64,000 bases of DNA, taken from assembly GCA_040752355.1 (NCBI GenBank), contig JBFMHE010000001.1, positions 352,050 to 416,049 on the forward strand, read 5' to 3'. A program made the position numbers and the translations under genes. This DNA comes from Nitrospirota bacterium. Its GTDB lineage: Bacteria > Nitrospirota > Thermodesulfovibrionia > Thermodesulfovibrionales > Dissulfurispiraceae. The notes below the pieces were generated by a model, which searched no databases, was not told the origin of the DNA, and saw only the letters and a program-made list of their open reading frames with translations. How positions within the stretch are numbered: position 1 is the stretch's first letter; every line of letters starts with the position of its first letter. This document shows positions 51,675 to 62,612 of this stretch, piece by piece.

Positions 51675-54600
51675 CTGCACCCGCCTCCTACACTGAAGCC
51701 ACCGCCGCCGGGTGATCCGTAGCCGCCCCAGCTACCCCCGCCGCCGCTGCCGCCGGAGGCGGAAGTGGACAAGGTCGGAAGGCTGGGCAGCAGTTTCTGC
51801 AGACAGAGCCCGCAGGAGAAGCCGTTCTTGAAGGCATCGAGCAGACTGGCGGCAGCCTTAAGCCCGGATATAGCAGCGCCTCCCACGACCTTTTCGGCGC
51901 AGCCGATCAGGGCATTCGCATCGCCGCCGAACGTCTTGGCACAATCACACACGGCATCGGCGACATCATTCCCGAAGAGTCCCGAACAGGTACATATATC
52001 TCTGGTCTTTAAGCATTTGCAGAGTGAGGCCGCTGTCGGATGCACCAGGCAATTGCACCAGTCGCACTCCGTATCGCAAAGCCCGAGGGGATCGTATCGG
52101 TCCTTAGGTTTGACCATCGTCGAGGCCGTTACACCGCTGCCGGTCCAGGTGCCGAAGAGGCAGTAGTAGCCGCCGCCCACATTTATCTGAACCGGTATGT
52201 CGCTGCACGGGTTGACCGGCTCGGGCGATTTGAAGGGATTCACGGTAATCCGGTACGGAATGACTACGGTCTCTCCCGCCCCGATTCTCGGCAGCTCGGT
52301 CACGAGCACCTCTACACTCAGTCCGGGTCCGAATGCCGGTGTAATCTTCACATCGTCAATGGCTACCAGGCCGTGGTTCTTCACAATGTACTCGCCGATA
52401 TACGTAGAGCCGATCTCGAGCTCCAGACTCTGGTAAGCCGGCTCTATAGTCAGCACCGGCGCAGGCACCTGCGTTTCGAAGGTGGCCTCGAGCTTGATCT
52501 CATAGTTATCGGTAATCGTCATCGGGGTCACGCTCCACTCGTAGGTGACAAAGACGTTATTCATGAAGACATCGACCGGCGTCACGCCGTCGGGGAGAAC
52601 CTCGAAAGTCCCCGTAACAACCTCATGGCCCGGCGCCGTAATCTTGTAATTGTAGAGCCCTATGGGGATGTTCGCAAACTCGATTTCACCATTCGTGTCG
52701 GTATGTCCCGTGAGGATGACGCCGCTCAGCACCTGGTGGCCGGTGATGATGCTTGCGCCCTTCACGAGCTCATTGAGCGCATCAACCGCCTTGAAGTGGA
52801 CGCTTCCTCTCTCGGTTGCCGTCACCGTAGTAAAGATGTTCATGGTATAGGGCACATGGTTATCGCTCATAATGATGAGTTTATCCGAATGGGTCCCCTG
52901 GGCAACGGCATCGGCAGGTCTGAATATGACACTGATATCCGTGCTTTCGCCCTGGGCGAGCGAAGCGATCTCGGTCGCCGTCGCCATACCGATCCACGGC
53001 AGTGAAGGCGGTTGGATCCTTATGTTTTCCAGGGGAGCCAAGCCGACATTCCTCAGCTTGAACGTAACCACCTTGAGGTTGTTCCTGTTCACTCCCACTT
53101 CGAGGAAGTCGGGATCGGTGTCGATCGTCGGCAGCGCCGGCAGGAGCTCAATATTGAAGTTAAGAGTCCTCGTTATCCCCTCCGTCGTCGTCATGGTGAC
53201 CGTTGCCGAGCTCGTGTCGGGAGCATCAAAGGCCGCTGTCATGGTTATGCGGAGCCCTGCGGACGATCCGCCCGCCAGCGCATCCAGCGAATCCTTATCC
53301 AGTGTTCCGGCAACTCCGGCCCCTCCCGCCACGCTTAACTGAACTGCTGTGAGGGCAGTCTCGCCGAGGTTCTTGAGTGAGACCGGCATCGTGAAGCTCG
53401 AATTCTTCGACATCCTCAGGTTGACAGTGCGCGGATCGAAGCTGGCGCCGTGAATGGTAAAGGTGCTCTGTACCGGTTTGTCATAAACGCTCGGATGGGT
53501 CGCCCAGGCCCGGTAGATGCCGGCCTCACCTGCAACGGGAGTAAAGGTAACACTGAACTTGCCGAAAAGGTCCGTGGTAGCTGACAGGTAGCGGTCGAAC
53601 CCTTTGACCCCTATGCCTATCTTGACCGGCACATGAGCCGCCGGCGCACCGGTGAGCGTGTCGCGCGCCTCGCCGTTCAACACTACAGGCGTATCCTGAT
53701 CATAGACTGAGTGTTCGGCGCTCACCGTGGCATAGTAAGAGGCATTGCTCACGGTAACCATGCTGTAACCGCTCAGCGCTTCACCGGTGACCTGTTCCGG
53801 CTTGTTGTAGTGATAGTATATCTTCGATACGAATGCCTCCAGGTACACCCTGTCGGGAATGTTCGAAGGAACAACGAACTCGACGGGTTTGCTCAGGAAG
53901 CTGCCGCCGGGCTGTATCTCGGCGAGCGAATAGCCGCTGTAGTTCAGGACTCCTATCCCATCGTGCTTAAGATTACCCTTGGCCAGAATATTTCCGTCAC
54001 TATCCTTCAGAAGCACATAAACTTCGGGCGAAGGATTTCCTCCGAGCGCAGTCAGCACTTCGATCGGGACCGAGCCATGGTTGTAAATACTGAGCCGCAC
54101 TTTGGCCATGCCGCCCTTGATGAGGGGATCGTTTACGACCTCAACTTTTCTTCCCGGATCGAAGGCGTTGAGATTGAAGCTCGCAACATACTTGACCGAC
54201 GTGTTGGCCTGGCCCGGGAGAGCGGCTGAAATAGTGAGTATCCGGTAGTCCACAATGCCGGTGCCCACGGGAACTATTTTTTCCAGTGTCGTGGCGTCGC
54301 CTGAAGGCAGAGAGACGGTGCCGGCCTGAGTGAGTTCGGCAATGGTGCCGACATGGTCCCGGATCTCGAAGGTCAACGGACCGACTGTCGTTGCGGCGGC
54401 ATGGCGGTTGCGGACCTCGGCCCTGATGCTCTCGATATAGTGCTTGCTCATCCTGACATCGCTACCGTACAGACGGCCATACCCGGTGAGCGCCACCTCG
54501 AGAGGAATGACGGTAGCCTGCAAAGGAGCGCTTTCATTGCCGGTCGTGTCAACCGTAGTTATCGCATAGAGGACCGGAGCGGTATTGCTGTAAAAATCAT

Positions 54601-57600
54601 CCTTGAAGGTATGCGCTGCCAGGGGAGAGCCTGTCAGTCGCTGTCCGTTCTTGTAGACATGATAGCCGGCGACATCGCCCGAAGCCGGGCCCCCCCAGGT
54701 GAGCAAAGCCGGTCCCTGCTGGGTTGCGACAATGCTCAGATTCGACGGCGGCGGCGAGGCGACATCCATAGTGAACGCTACCGATGCTGTTTTCGTGCGG
54801 CCGGCCTTATCCCGTGCGGTAACGATGAGCGTATGGCTTCCGTCGCTGCCGATCACCGTTCCCGCCTGGTAAGGAGCGCCATCCAGAAGGACAGCTGTCG
54901 TCTCGAGGTTCTGATCGAAAACCGTAACGGCCGGGGTCACCGGCGCGGTATAATGTACGCCGCCGATCACGTTGGCGATATCAACCTGCGGATCCGTGAG
55001 GTCGATGGTAAACTGGATATTCCTTGTCGTCGTCCTCTGCGCCGTATCCTTCGCTTCGATATGAAGCAGATGCGCCCCTTCTCCTCCGATAGGTGCGCCG
55101 CTCGTATACGGCATGCCGTCCAGAGTAAGGGTGGTGCTTTCGAGGCTCGCATCAGAGATCGTCACCGTCGGAGTCACCGCACCGGATACAAACTGCCCAT
55201 CGGCGACTCCCGCAACATTGATTACCGGTGGAGCGAGGTCATAGACGATCATGACCGTCCCCGAGGGCTGGCTCTCATTTCCGGAGCCGTCAAGTGCAGT
55301 CACTGCATAGTAGTAGTGGGCATCAGCAGGAGGTACATCGGAGGAACTCTGCTGGATAATCCCTTTCTTTACCGGGGTCATTCCCGCAACCGAAAGGACC
55401 GGCGAGGTTGAGCGATAGAGATTGTAGTTCAGCGCAGCCTCCCCTATCGGAGCATTCCATGTCGCTTGAACATTGCTGTCCACGAGAGAGAGCGCGAGGC
55501 CCGTCGGGGGTGTGGGAGCAGCGCGATCAGAGAGCGCGGTCACACTGCCGGAAAGCGCGCTCTCGTTTCCTGCCTGGTCAATGGCAGTAACGGCGTAACG
55601 GTAGCTGCCATCAGCAGCCGGCAAATCGAGATAGCTCTTCACACTGAGCGCACTTGCGACCGGGGCCGCCGGCAGCTGGAGTGGATCGGTGGAGGGCACA
55701 CGGTAAACCCTGTATGAATGAGCATCCTGTCCCGCATCCCAGGCGAGGCTGATACGCCCTTCGGGTTTGGAGGCTGCTGCAAGGGCAGTCGGTGCAGTCG
55801 GCGGTGTTACATCGAGAGAGAGTGAGCCCCCCGAGACGACGTCTGAACCAATGTTGCCCAGATTATCCAGTGACTGGAGCACAAAGACCCCGTTTCCATC
55901 GCCCATCGCCTGCGTGATGTCGAGCGTGCCGCTCCACGAAGCACCGGAGCCTGAAAGGGTTACGGCAGCGAGTGATCCCGAAGGCCCCCTGAACTGAAGG
56001 ACCGGCGTCTGGGCCGCAGCCTCGTTAAGCGTCAGGCCTACACTGACGGCCCCTGTTTTATAAATGCTCTGAGACGGGGTGACCTGTACGGAGCCCGAGG
56101 GTCCCCTCGTATCGATCATGATGCTCGATCCGGCGGTAATCTGCGTGCCTTTATTCCCCATTCCGTCCTTGGCCGAGAAACTGAGAACAGCAGTGCCATG
56201 GGGAGTCGCTGCACTCACGGCAAAGGAGCCGCTCCACTCTGTAGGCGATACCTGTGCCAGATCGATCGGCGTCGGCGTCAATCCGGCAGGGGCAAGACCG
56301 AGGTAAGGCGCGGTCGCCAAAGGCTCTGAGGTGATGAGCTGAACCCCGATTGTGCCCGGACCGACCGGTGAAGACGGAGTGAAGTGAACGGCAGCGGTCG
56401 GCGCCGTCCTGTCCGCCTGCTCACTCACTATGTTTGAGAGCGGACTCTCATTTCCCGCTCCATCGAGAGCGGTTATGCCGTAGAAGTACGTTCCATCGAG
56501 CGCGGGGGTATCGGTGATGGTCAGCGTTCCAAGGTTATTATAGGCAAGCGTCGCTTGTGCGGTCGAGCTGAACAACGTTGTTGAGCGATACACTCTATAA
56601 GCCGTAGGCACTTCGCCCGCTCCCGGCGCCCAGTCGACTTTGATCTTGCCTCCGGCCAATGCACCCGATCCGTATATCGTCGGCGCTGTCGGGGCTCCGG
56701 TATCGATCGTGAGGGCGACGGCCTGGCAGAGAGGACTGGTGCCGATGCTGTCAGAGGCGGTAGCGCTCAGATAATTCGTGCCCTCGGATACGGCGACATT
56801 GAAGAACTGGAAGAGCCCCATCTGGTTGGCGGTCACCTGCCCTGCAAAGATATTATTGATATAGAGCGATACCGTGGAGCCCGGTTCCGCGCTTCCCAGA
56901 ATGTTCGTAGCCGTTGTATTGAGGACCGTGCCGTTGATCGGCGAGGTTATTGCCGGGGCCTGCGGCGGGGTCTTCGCAACGCTCACCGGCACCGCGACCT
57001 CGCTTATGTGATTGAGGGTATCGTAAGCACGGACCAGTATAGTATGGCCTCCATCGAGCACTGATGCGATATCCCAGGAACAGCTGAACGGAGTCGAGGC
57101 ATCGCTGCAGAGCAATGTCCCGTCGACGTAGAACTCGACATTCCTGACTCCTGCCGGATCGGTGGCCGAAGCAGAGAGGGTGGCAGGCCTCCGAACGACG
57201 GCATTGTTAGCCGGATTTGTTACTGAAGCAACGGGACCGGCGGTATCCAGCCGGATCTGAGCGCTCAGGGGGGCGCTGGTATTACCGGTACTTGCGCGAT
57301 ACTGCACATAAAGCGTTTTCAAGGCATCGCCTGACGAAAGGGTGTACGGGAAGCTGGGCACAAGGGGCTGGAACACCGCCCCCGTGAACGATGAGTTTTC
57401 GCTCACCCTGAATTCCGTGCAGGTGAGGCAGCCGAGGTTCAGCGTCACCTCGGATGTCTTGGTCAGGCTTCCTTCGGCGATCGAGAATGACGATCCCAGA
57501 ATCGGAATGGCCGCTGCCCACGAGGAATAGTTCACGCCGTCACTGACGGGATTGCCCAATCCGCCCGGGTTATAGAGGCCGGAGGGCCGGTCATCAGACG

Positions 57601-58207
57601 TATCCTGGGGGCCTGTTGGATGTCCCCACCAGTTGCCCGCCGCTGTAAGCGTCTGGCCGGGATCGAGATTAAGGACTGCAGTTATGTTGCCGCTCAGTAT
57701 TGAATTAGTAATTGAGGGTTTCGAGCCGGTCTCGGTTACGATCCCCTGTGCGTTATCGGTAATCATTGAATCCTGGATAACGGGAGATGCTGCGTCGGTC
57801 AAACGGATGCCGGCGCCGCTGTTGTTCCGGACATCCACCTCCCTGATCTGGGGAGCATTATGCCGCACTTCGAGCCCGGCGCTGCCCTCCGCACCGCAAT
57901 ATTCGAGGAGCGTTCCCTTGAATTGGGTACCCGCCGCCGACCGCTCCACCTTGATGCCTTTCCAGTCTCCCGGTGCGGGAGCGGGTTTCTGCGAGGTCAT
58001 CGCAGCCTTTCCCGCATTGAGTGTGTCGCGGACCACTATCTGGCTGCCGGCATTCCCCTTAACGGTGACGCCGTCGGCAATGGAGAGTGACGCAGCCCGC
58101 GCCGGTGCGGAAAGTCCTGTCACCTCCGGCGACAGCAGGAACAATATCTGCATCATCACCATCAGCCAGGCGATACCTTTCATGCGCGAGCCCCTCATCA
58201 ACGACAT
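51671..58207 (-). CDS. Giant exported multidomain protein (2178 residues) with cysteine-rich C-terminus
   Basis: A signal peptide (about 9-38) is followed by a right-handed beta-helix (about 40-225), Ig-like domains (about 335-500, AYDTLNHISEVAV), repeated FN3 modules (about 515-620, 820-1010), further Ig-like repeats with SLESTTLTLDG/NLETTAVLLDG cores (about 1010-1150), CARDB-like adhesion domains (about 1220-1700), a carboxypeptidase-regulatory-like beta-sandwich (about 1800-1890) and a final cysteine-rich domain (about 2040-2178). That tail has 14 cysteines, including CDTECDWCNC and CKCLKTRDICTC, then a Gly/Ser stretch and a last cysteine. Candidate starts are ATGs at 58207, 58198 and 58183. 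No catalytic site or cell-wall anchor was found. Its operon partners are all exported. Confidence 0.88.
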   Translation of the reverse strand: MSLMRGSRMKGIAWLMVMMQILFLLSPEVTGLSAPARAASLSIADGVTVKGNAGSQIVVRDTLNAGKAAMTSQKPAPAPGDWKGIKVERSAAGTQFKGTLLEYCGAEGSAGLEVRHNAPQIREVDVRNNSGAGIRLTDAASPVIQDSMITDNAQGIVTETGSKPSITNSILSGNITAVLNLDPGQTLTAAGNWWGHPTGPQDTSDDRPSGLYNPGGLGNPVSDGVNYSSWAAAIPILGSSFSIAEGSLTKTSEVTLNLGCLTCTEFRVSENSSFTGAVFQPLVPSFPYTLSSGDALKTLYVQYRASTGNTSAPLSAQIRLDTAGPVASVTNPANNAVVRRPATLSASATDPAGVRNVEFYVDGTLLCSDASTPFSCSWDIASVLDGGHTILVRAYDTLNHISEVAVPVSVAKTPPQAPAITSPINGTVLNTTATNILGSAEPGSTVSLYINNIFAGQVTANQMGLFQFFNVAVSEGTNYLSATASDSIGTSPLCQAVALTIDTGAPTAPTIYGSGALAGGKIKVDWAPGAGEVPTAYRVYRSTTLFSSTAQATLAYNNLGTLTITDTPALDGTYFYGITALDGAGNESPLSNIVSEQADRTAPTAAVHFTPSSPVGPGTIGVQLITSEPLATAPYLGLAPAGLTPTPIDLAQVSPTEWSGSFAVSAATPHGTAVLSFSAKDGMGNKGTQITAGSSIMIDTRGPSGSVQVTPSQSIYKTGAVSVGLTLNEAAAQTPVLQFRGPSGSLAAVTLSGSGASWSGTLDITQAMGDGNGVFVLQSLDNLGNIGSDVVSGGSLSLDVTPPTAPTALAAASKPEGRISLAWDAGQDAHSYRVYRVPSTDPLQLPAAPVASALSVKSYLDLPAADGSYRYAVTAIDQAGNESALSGSVTALSDRAAPTPPTGLALSLVDSNVQATWNAPIGEAALNYNLYRSTSPVLSVAGMTPVKKGIIQQSSSDVPPADAHYYYAVTALDGSGNESQPSGTVMIVYDLAPPVINVAGVADGQFVSGAVTPTVTISDASLESTTLTLDGMPYTSGAPIGGEGAHLLHIEAKDTAQRTTTRNIQFTIDLTDPQVDIANVIGGVHYTAPVTPAVTVFDQNLETTAVLLDGAPYQAGTVIGSDGSHTLIVTARDKAGRTKTASVAFTMDVASPPPSNLSIVATQQGPALLTWGGPASGDVAGYHVYKNGQRLTGSPLAAHTFKDDFYSNTAPVLYAITTVDTTGNESAPLQATVIPLEVALTGYGRLYGSDVRMSKHYIESIRAEVRNRHAAATTVGPLTFEIRDHVGTIAELTQAGTVSLPSGDATTLEKIVPVGTGIVDYRILTISAALPGQANTSVKYVASFNLNAFDPGRKVEVVNDPLIKGGMAKVRLSIYNHGSVPIEVLTALGGNPSPEVYVLLKDSDGNILAKGNLKHDGIGVLNYSGYSLAEIQPGGSFLSKPVEFVVPSNIPDRVYLEAFVSKIYYHYNKPEQVTGEALSGYSMVTVSNASYYATVSAEHSVYDQDTPVVLNGEARDTLTGAPAAHVPVKIGIGVKGFDRYLSATTDLFGKFSVTFTPVAGEAGIYRAWATHPSVYDKPVQSTFTIHGASFDPRTVNLRMSKNSSFTMPVSLKNLGETALTAVQLSVAGGAGVAGTLDKDSLDALAGGSSAGLRITMTAAFDAPDTSSATVTMTTTEGITRTLNFNIELLPALPTIDTDPDFLEVGVNRNNLKVVTFKLRNVGLAPLENIRIQPPSLPWIGMATATEIASLAQGESTDISVIFRPADAVAQGTHSDKLIIMSDNHVPYTMNIFTTVTATERGSVHFKAVDALNELVKGASIITGHQVLSGVILTGHTDTNGEIEFANIPIGLYNYKITAPGHEVVTGTFEVLPDGVTPVDVFMNNVFVTYEWSVTPMTITDNYEIKLEATFETQVPAPVLTIEPAYQSLELEIGSTYIGEYIVKNHGLVAIDDVKITPAFGPGLSVEVLVTELPRIGAGETVVIPYRITVNPFKSPEPVNPCSDIPVQINVGGGYYCLFGTWTGSGVTASTMVKPKDRYDPLGLCDTECDWCNCLVHPTAASLCKCLKTRDICTCSGLFGNDVADAVCDCAKTFGGDANALIGCAEKVVGGAAISGLKAAASLLDAFKNGFSCGLCLQKLLPSLPTLSTSASGGSGGGGSWGGYGSPGGGGFSVGGGCR

Positions 58208-58258
58208 CTCCTCATCTTTTCTCCGGAAAGACTTCAGCTTCTTTTTTCGTTCCTTGCG

Positions 58259-58789
58259 TTATCGTCTTCTTTTTAAAAACCATAAGCCGGACAGGCCTGC
58301 ACCCACCATCAGCAGGGTCGAGGGTTCCGGAACGGGAGCGCCGGCGGGAGCGGTCACACCCGGGACAATCAAGGGCGCCTCCAGTCCCGTCGGTTCGGTA
58401 AATAATGCTTCAAAAAAGATATTCCCCACCCGGCTGTCAAATATAAATCTGAAGCCTCCCAGAGACGCTCCTGGCAGAATGTCACTGCCGGGGTCAAGTG
58501 AAAATATCTCACCGAAGCCTGCTCCGCCAAAACCGTCCCAGTCAGGCGCAAACGCTTCAATGCTCATCGTGACCGAGGAATCGACCAGGAAAAAGACGTC
58601 GTAAAGATTGTATCCGGGGTCGGACAGGTTAAATAGCGTATAGTCGTATTGCCACTGGCCTCCTCCAATATCCGTCTCCTGGTAGACGAGATCAGCCATC
58701 GGCAGAGCATAGACCGCACCGGACATGGCCAACCACCCCATAATGATCACTGTAATCAGGAACAATTTTGTCGTTAGTACCCTTCTCAT
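58259..58789 (-). CDS. PEP-CTERM sorting-signal protein
   Basis: A 176-residue exported protein with a signal peptide (LFLITVIIMGWLAMSGAVYA) and a C-terminal sorting signal: VPEPSTLLMVG, a hydrophobic segment and the basic tail LKRRR. Such signals are cut by an exosortase (EpsH) in the inner membrane, usually in bacteria that make an exopolysaccharide. The mature part is a small beta-rich domain (about 25-145, ADLVYQETDIGGGQWQYDYTL). The start has GGAGGAAGATGGT upstream. No exosortase is in the window, so it must be encoded elsewhere. It lies 19 bases after the cohesin gene and 51 before the giant gene. Confidence 0.92.
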   Translation of the reverse strand: MRRVLTTKLFLITVIIMGWLAMSGAVYALPMADLVYQETDIGGGQWQYDYTLFNLSDPGYNLYDVFFLVDSSVTMSIEAFAPDWDGFGGAGFGEIFSLDPGSDILPGASLGGFRFIFDSRVGNIFFEALFTEPTGLEAPLIVPGVTAPAGAPVPEPSTLLMVGAGLSGLWFLKRRR

Positions 58790-58808
58790 ACCATCTTCCT
58801 CCTTGTCC

Positions 58809-61568
58809 TTATTGCATCTGCAGCAGCAGGTCGCCGCCGCTCGCATTCCTGGCGCCTGCCGAATAGTATAATGTGCCATCCGGTTTCCGGATGGTAATGC
58901 CGAAGCTGTCAGGCGATCCGTCGGTCACGGTGGCCGTAAAGGTGTATCCCCCTGCTCCATTGACCGTACCGGTCCCGCTCATCGTCACCGTAGTGCCCGA
59001 AACGGAAACCGACGTCACCGCCGTGCTGACGAAATTCATCCTCGTCTTCGCGTAATAGTATTTCAACCACCCTGAAGCTCCTTCAGGTCCGCTCGCATCC
59101 ATAGAGAACGTAGCACGGTAGGCAGCGGTCTCGGGGTAGTTATAGGCGCTCCCTGAAATTCTGTAGTTATCTACAAGACGGGTGAACTCAGCCTGTACGA
59201 TCGTATCTTGATTCATGGGTACGCTACAGGTGTCCGTGCCGGAGCATCCTCCCCCTGACCAGCCGGAGAAGACCGAACCGGCAGCGGCGCTTGCGGAAAG
59301 CGTGACCGGACTGTCCGCTGCGTACGTCGCCGCACAATTCATCCCACAGTCGATCTTTCCATCCGAACTCGTCGCCGAGCCGCTGCCGGCGCCGCTCTTC
59401 TGCACCGTCAATGTATAGGACTGCATTTCATCTGCGCCCATATCAACAACAGCCGACAGCACACGCGCGTCGCCGTCGATATCGAGAGAGGGACGGGACG
59501 GGGCTGAATTGTCTCCGCTGTTCACACACGGGGAATTGCTCGAGAGATGATAGCCGTTTGCCGGATCGATAAAGAGCGGATCGGCATTGATATTGCTGCC
59601 TTCAGCGCTGAAAACCCCCGAGAGCTTGCCCGGATCGAAATCGTTATTATAGGCTGTAATACTGCCTCCCGCACTGTTTTCGAGGGACAGGTCTCCGCCG
59701 GCAGAGGCCGAGTTCCCCCACACAATACTATTGTAGACATCGGCGGACGCGGTCTCGCCGGCCAGAACAAGCGCGATCCCTCCGCCAAGAGCCGATGCAG
59801 TATTCCTGGTAATAGTGTTGTTTACCACTGTGATCGAACCTTGAGTCGAGCTGAGGGTAGCCCCGCCGCCGCTCTGGAATGCCCTGTTTCCTGAAATGAC
59901 GGAGTTGGTCAGTCTAATGCCGCCTCTCGTAGAGGCGAAGAGCCCGCCGTGATTCTGTGCGGTATTGTTTCTGATGATCGTACTCTTGATGCGCAGAATC
60001 CCGCTGCCCGACACAATCTGGAGGCCGCCCGCGCTGGAGGAGTTTCCGTTCTGGAGGGTAACTCCCTCTACCGCTATATCGACCAGCGGAGAGGTTCCGT
60101 TATCCACGAGCGAGAGGACGCCGCCTGCGCTGCTCTGGCTTAACCCTGCTCCGTCCAAAACAGTGGTGACGGGATTGACCATCCTCGACATGCACGCGCT
60201 CTCATAGCCGCCGATAACCACCAGGCTGTAAGGTTCATCGGCCCCATAGGAGAACCGGCTGTTGAGGTTGCCGCTGACCGAGTAGGTTGCCCTGGCAAGC
60301 TTAACGATGTCGTTGCTTGCATTCGACTGCGCCACGGTCAGGGCATCCTGGAGCTGCTGCGCTGTAGAGACACAATGAATGGCGGTGCAGGCATCGCCGT
60401 AACCGAACCCATTGGTGCTCGCCTGGTCAGCATTGGCGACAAGCGGGCAGTTGTCGCTCTCGTTCAGCACGCTGTCGCCATCGATATCGGGATCACAGGC
60501 GTCACCGGCGCCGTCGCTGTCCATATCTTCCTGTCCTGCATTCGGATCATTGGGACAGTTGTCTGACCGGTCGGGAAGACCGTCTCCATCGATGTCGGAG
60601 AGAAAGTTGGCAGCCACGGATTTGGGCATATCCATAAGAACCGTGCAGGTGCCGGTTAGTCCTGTGCAGGCCCCGGACCACCCTCCGAAGAGATGATGGG
60701 CGCCGGGAGTTGCCTCCAGCACGATAGTCGAACCGTACTCATAGGAAAAGTCCTTAACGGGGAGCGTTCCGTCATTTACGAGAATGAGACCGTCGGTACT
60801 CTGTATTACACCGGAGCCGACTCTGGTAACAGTAAATGTATAGATATCTTTTTCAAAGAGTGCGGCTGCCGACTTATGCGCGTCCATGAGAATCGTAACA
60901 GGATTCACCGTGCCGGTGAGATCTCCCGACCACCCTGCGAAGTGGTACCCGGTTGCCGCCTTTGCCTCGACCTGCACCTCCGTACCGGCTTCATACAGCT
61001 CTGTGCAGTCGCCGGGGCAGCTGATGTTAGGACCGATGACCGTTCCCCCCGCAGGATTGGTGACCGCAATGGTAAGCCGCGGGGGCGGCTGTTTGGTGAT
61101 CACCTGAGCCGCGGTTGAAGTCGAGGATATCTCGACCCCGCCGACTTTGCCCAGTATTACTTTCTGAAGGGATAGTGCCGACTCGCCGGCAGCCTTTACG
61201 CGGAAACGAAGTGTAGCCAAGGTAAGGGGGGTTCCGGCAGCAGCCGTGTTGTTCAGTGCAAACGAGGCGATCAGTCCGGTTCCGGCTGTGTTGTCGAAGT
61301 CTTTCTTGAACTGCTGATCGAAGGCCGGATTGACTTCAGGCGGAGCGGCGACCTCAAGAATCGCGGGATCATAGGTGAATCCGAACTGAAATCCTCCAAG
61401 GCCGGAAACTGTATCGACCTGCACCGCAATGAGGAGCTCATCGCCAACGTAGGCAGTAGAAGCTGAAGGAGTTACGCTGACCTCCACCGCTTCGGCCAAT
61501 GGCGTGCCGACGAGAGCCACAAGGCAGAACACAACGGCAGTTATTGCATTCACCCTAACGTGCCGCAT
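58809..61568 (-). CDS. Exported cohesin / TSP3 / beta-helix protein
   Basis: A 919-residue protein. A signal peptide (about 1-27) precedes a cohesin-like domain (about 28-150, [43 protein letters not shown] strands and [10 protein letters not shown]). Then come two InlB-type B-repeats (about 165-300, [19 protein letters not shown]), thrombospondin type 3 calcium repeats (about 310-385, [18 protein letters not shown]), a right-handed beta-helix (about 390-690), a third B-repeat ([11 protein letters not shown]) and a C-terminal beta domain. It starts at ATG 61568, overlapping the dockerin gene by 14 bases; a GTG at 61553 is possible. The calcium repeats and the adjacent dockerin suggest calcium-dependent assembly on the surface. 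Confidence 0.87.
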   Translation of the reverse strand: MRHVRVNAITAVVFCLVALVGTPLAEAVEVSVTPSASTAYVGDELLIAVQVDTVSGLGGFQFGFTYDPAILEVAAPPEVNPAFDQQFKKDFDNTAGTGLIASFALNNTAAAGTPLTLATLRFRVKAAGESALSLQKVILGKVGGVEISSTSTAAQVITKQPPPRLTIAVTNPAGGTVIGPNISCPGDCTELYEAGTEVQVEAKAATGYHFAGWSGDLTGTVNPVTILMDAHKSAAALFEKDIYTFTVTRVGSGVIQSTDGLILVNDGTLPVKDFSYEYGSTIVLEATPGAHHLFGGWSGACTGLTGTCTVLMDMPKSVAANFLSDIDGDGLPDRSDNCPNDPNAGQEDMDSDGAGDACDPDIDGDSVLNESDNCPLVANADQASTNGFGYGDACTAIHCVSTAQQLQDALTVAQSNASNDIVKLARATYSVSGNLNSRFSYGADEPYSLVVIGGYESACMSRMVNPVTTVLDGAGLSQSSAGGVLSLVDNGTSPLVDIAVEGVTLQNGNSSSAGGLQIVSGSGILRIKSTIIRNNTAQNHGGLFASTRGGIRLTNSVISGNRAFQSGGGATLSSTQGSITVVNNTITRNTASALGGGIALVLAGETASADVYNSIVWGNSASAGGDLSLENSAGGSITAYNNDFDPGKLSGVFSAEGSNINADPLFIDPANGYHLSSNSPCVNSGDNSAPSRPSLDIDGDARVLSAVVDMGADEMQSYTLTVQKSGAGSGSATSSDGKIDCGMNCAATYAADSPVTLSASAAAGSVFSGWSGGGCSGTDTCSVPMNQDTIVQAEFTRLVDNYRISGSAYNYPETAAYRATFSMDASGPEGASGWLKYYYAKTRMNFVSTAVTSVSVSGTTVTMSGTGTVNGAGGYTFTATVTDGSPDSFGITIRKPDGTLYYSAGARNASGGDLLLQMQ

Positions 61569-62478
61569 TGAAACTCCCTACCACGTTCAAGATGTCCAGA
61601 ATATCGACCGTGCCGTCATTGATGAGGTCGGCATCGGCATTGAAGCATGCAGCGCCGCGGGAGGAGCCGAACCACTGTACTGCCCGGAGAATATCGAGGA
61701 TATTCACGCTATCGTTACAGTCAAGGTCCTGTGGAACAAACCCTCCCTGAATATCCCTTGCCCGCGTCATGCCGTTATCCGCAGGCACTTTTCGATACCG
61801 CTCGATCGTGCACCCTGACGCGCCGTGGAGCTCGGTGATTAGCATGCGCTCCCCGCCAACGAGATCAAGGCTCTCTCCCGTCGAACTATCGAAAAGGTTG
61901 TTGAGATTGGCATAGTGGTCTGATGGACCGGCAAAAAAGACCGAAAGCGGACGCGCAGACCTGCTGCCGAGAATGCTGAGCATCGCGATGATTCCTTCAG
62001 GGGAATCGGCGGGCGCGGGAAGATAGACAGGGGGAATTCTCAGGAGATCGTTGGCGAAGGGGACGAGCTTTGTCTCCTGCTGGACAAAGCGGGCTACCGT
62101 TCTTTCTGTCTTAACGACTACCGGACTGGGCGGAAAGACCGCAGTGTCACCCGTGCTTCTCAAAGTGGTTGCCGTCTGGAAGCAGTAGTTTGTATCGGGT
62201 AAGAGCCCTGCAGCGGTCGCCTTCTGTATGCCCGTGGCATCGCTGGAAGCGACGCTTATCTGGACCTCGGAAGCAGGGGTGGCGCAGTCACTCTGGTAGA
62301 CGAGGAGAGAGGGTATTGAAGGTTCGCTGGTTATCCAGAATACGGAGAAAGAGCGGGTGGTGACATCGGTAACTTCCAGGCGGGAGATGACGGGAACACC
62401 TGCTTCACCCTCGCTGCCGAGAGAGAGGAGCAGATACATAACTAATACGGTAAGAAATCGCAACGGCATCGTCAGCAT
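61555..62478 (-). CDS. Exported FN3 and dockerin protein, first gene of the surface operon
   Basis: A 307-residue protein. A signal peptide (about 1-28) is followed by an FN3-like domain (about 30-130, [21 protein letters not shown]), a middle region without recognised family (about 130-245), and a C-terminal type I-like dockerin (about 250-307). The dockerin has the two F-hand calcium loops [17 protein letters not shown] and [22 protein letters not shown] 62478 has GGAAAGGA upstream; the frame opens at a GTG at 62511. Dockerins bind cohesins, and a cohesin is encoded by the next gene. The sigma-54-type promoter 135 bases upstream should drive the operon. Confidence 0.86.
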   Translation of the reverse strand: MLTMPLRFLTVLVMYLLLSLGSEGEAGVPVISRLEVTDVTTRSFSVFWITSEPSIPSLLVYQSDCATPASEVQISVASSDATGIQKATAAGLLPDTNYCFQTATTLRSTGDTAVFPPSPVVVKTERTVARFVQQETKLVPFANDLLRIPPVYLPAPADSPEGIIAMLSILGSRSARPLSVFFAGPSDHYANLNNLFDSSTGESLDLVGGERMLITELHGASGCTIERYRKVPADNGMTRARDIQGGFVPQDLDCNDSVNILDILRAVQWFGSSRGAACFNADADLINDGTVDILDILNVVGSFNAAR

Positions 62479-62612
62479 GCATTCCTTTCCAACATAGCCG
62501 GCTTTCCTCACCTCTGCCCGCTACCCCCTTACACCGCCCCGCCAGACTTTGCTGATCTTAACGCAACACGACCAAAGCAATTACGTTATATGATTATTTT
62601 TATAGATGCGAA

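Noticed and set aside
51760..52110. The cysteine-rich tail of the giant protein as a multihaem cytochrome domain
   Set aside because: No CxxCH motif occurs; the cysteines are in C-x-C and C-x2-C spacings without the following histidine.
43290..62478. The surface operon as a cellulosome-like carbohydrate-degrading complex
   Set aside because: Apart from the cohesin and dockerin modules I found no glycoside hydrolase or carbohydrate-binding domain.
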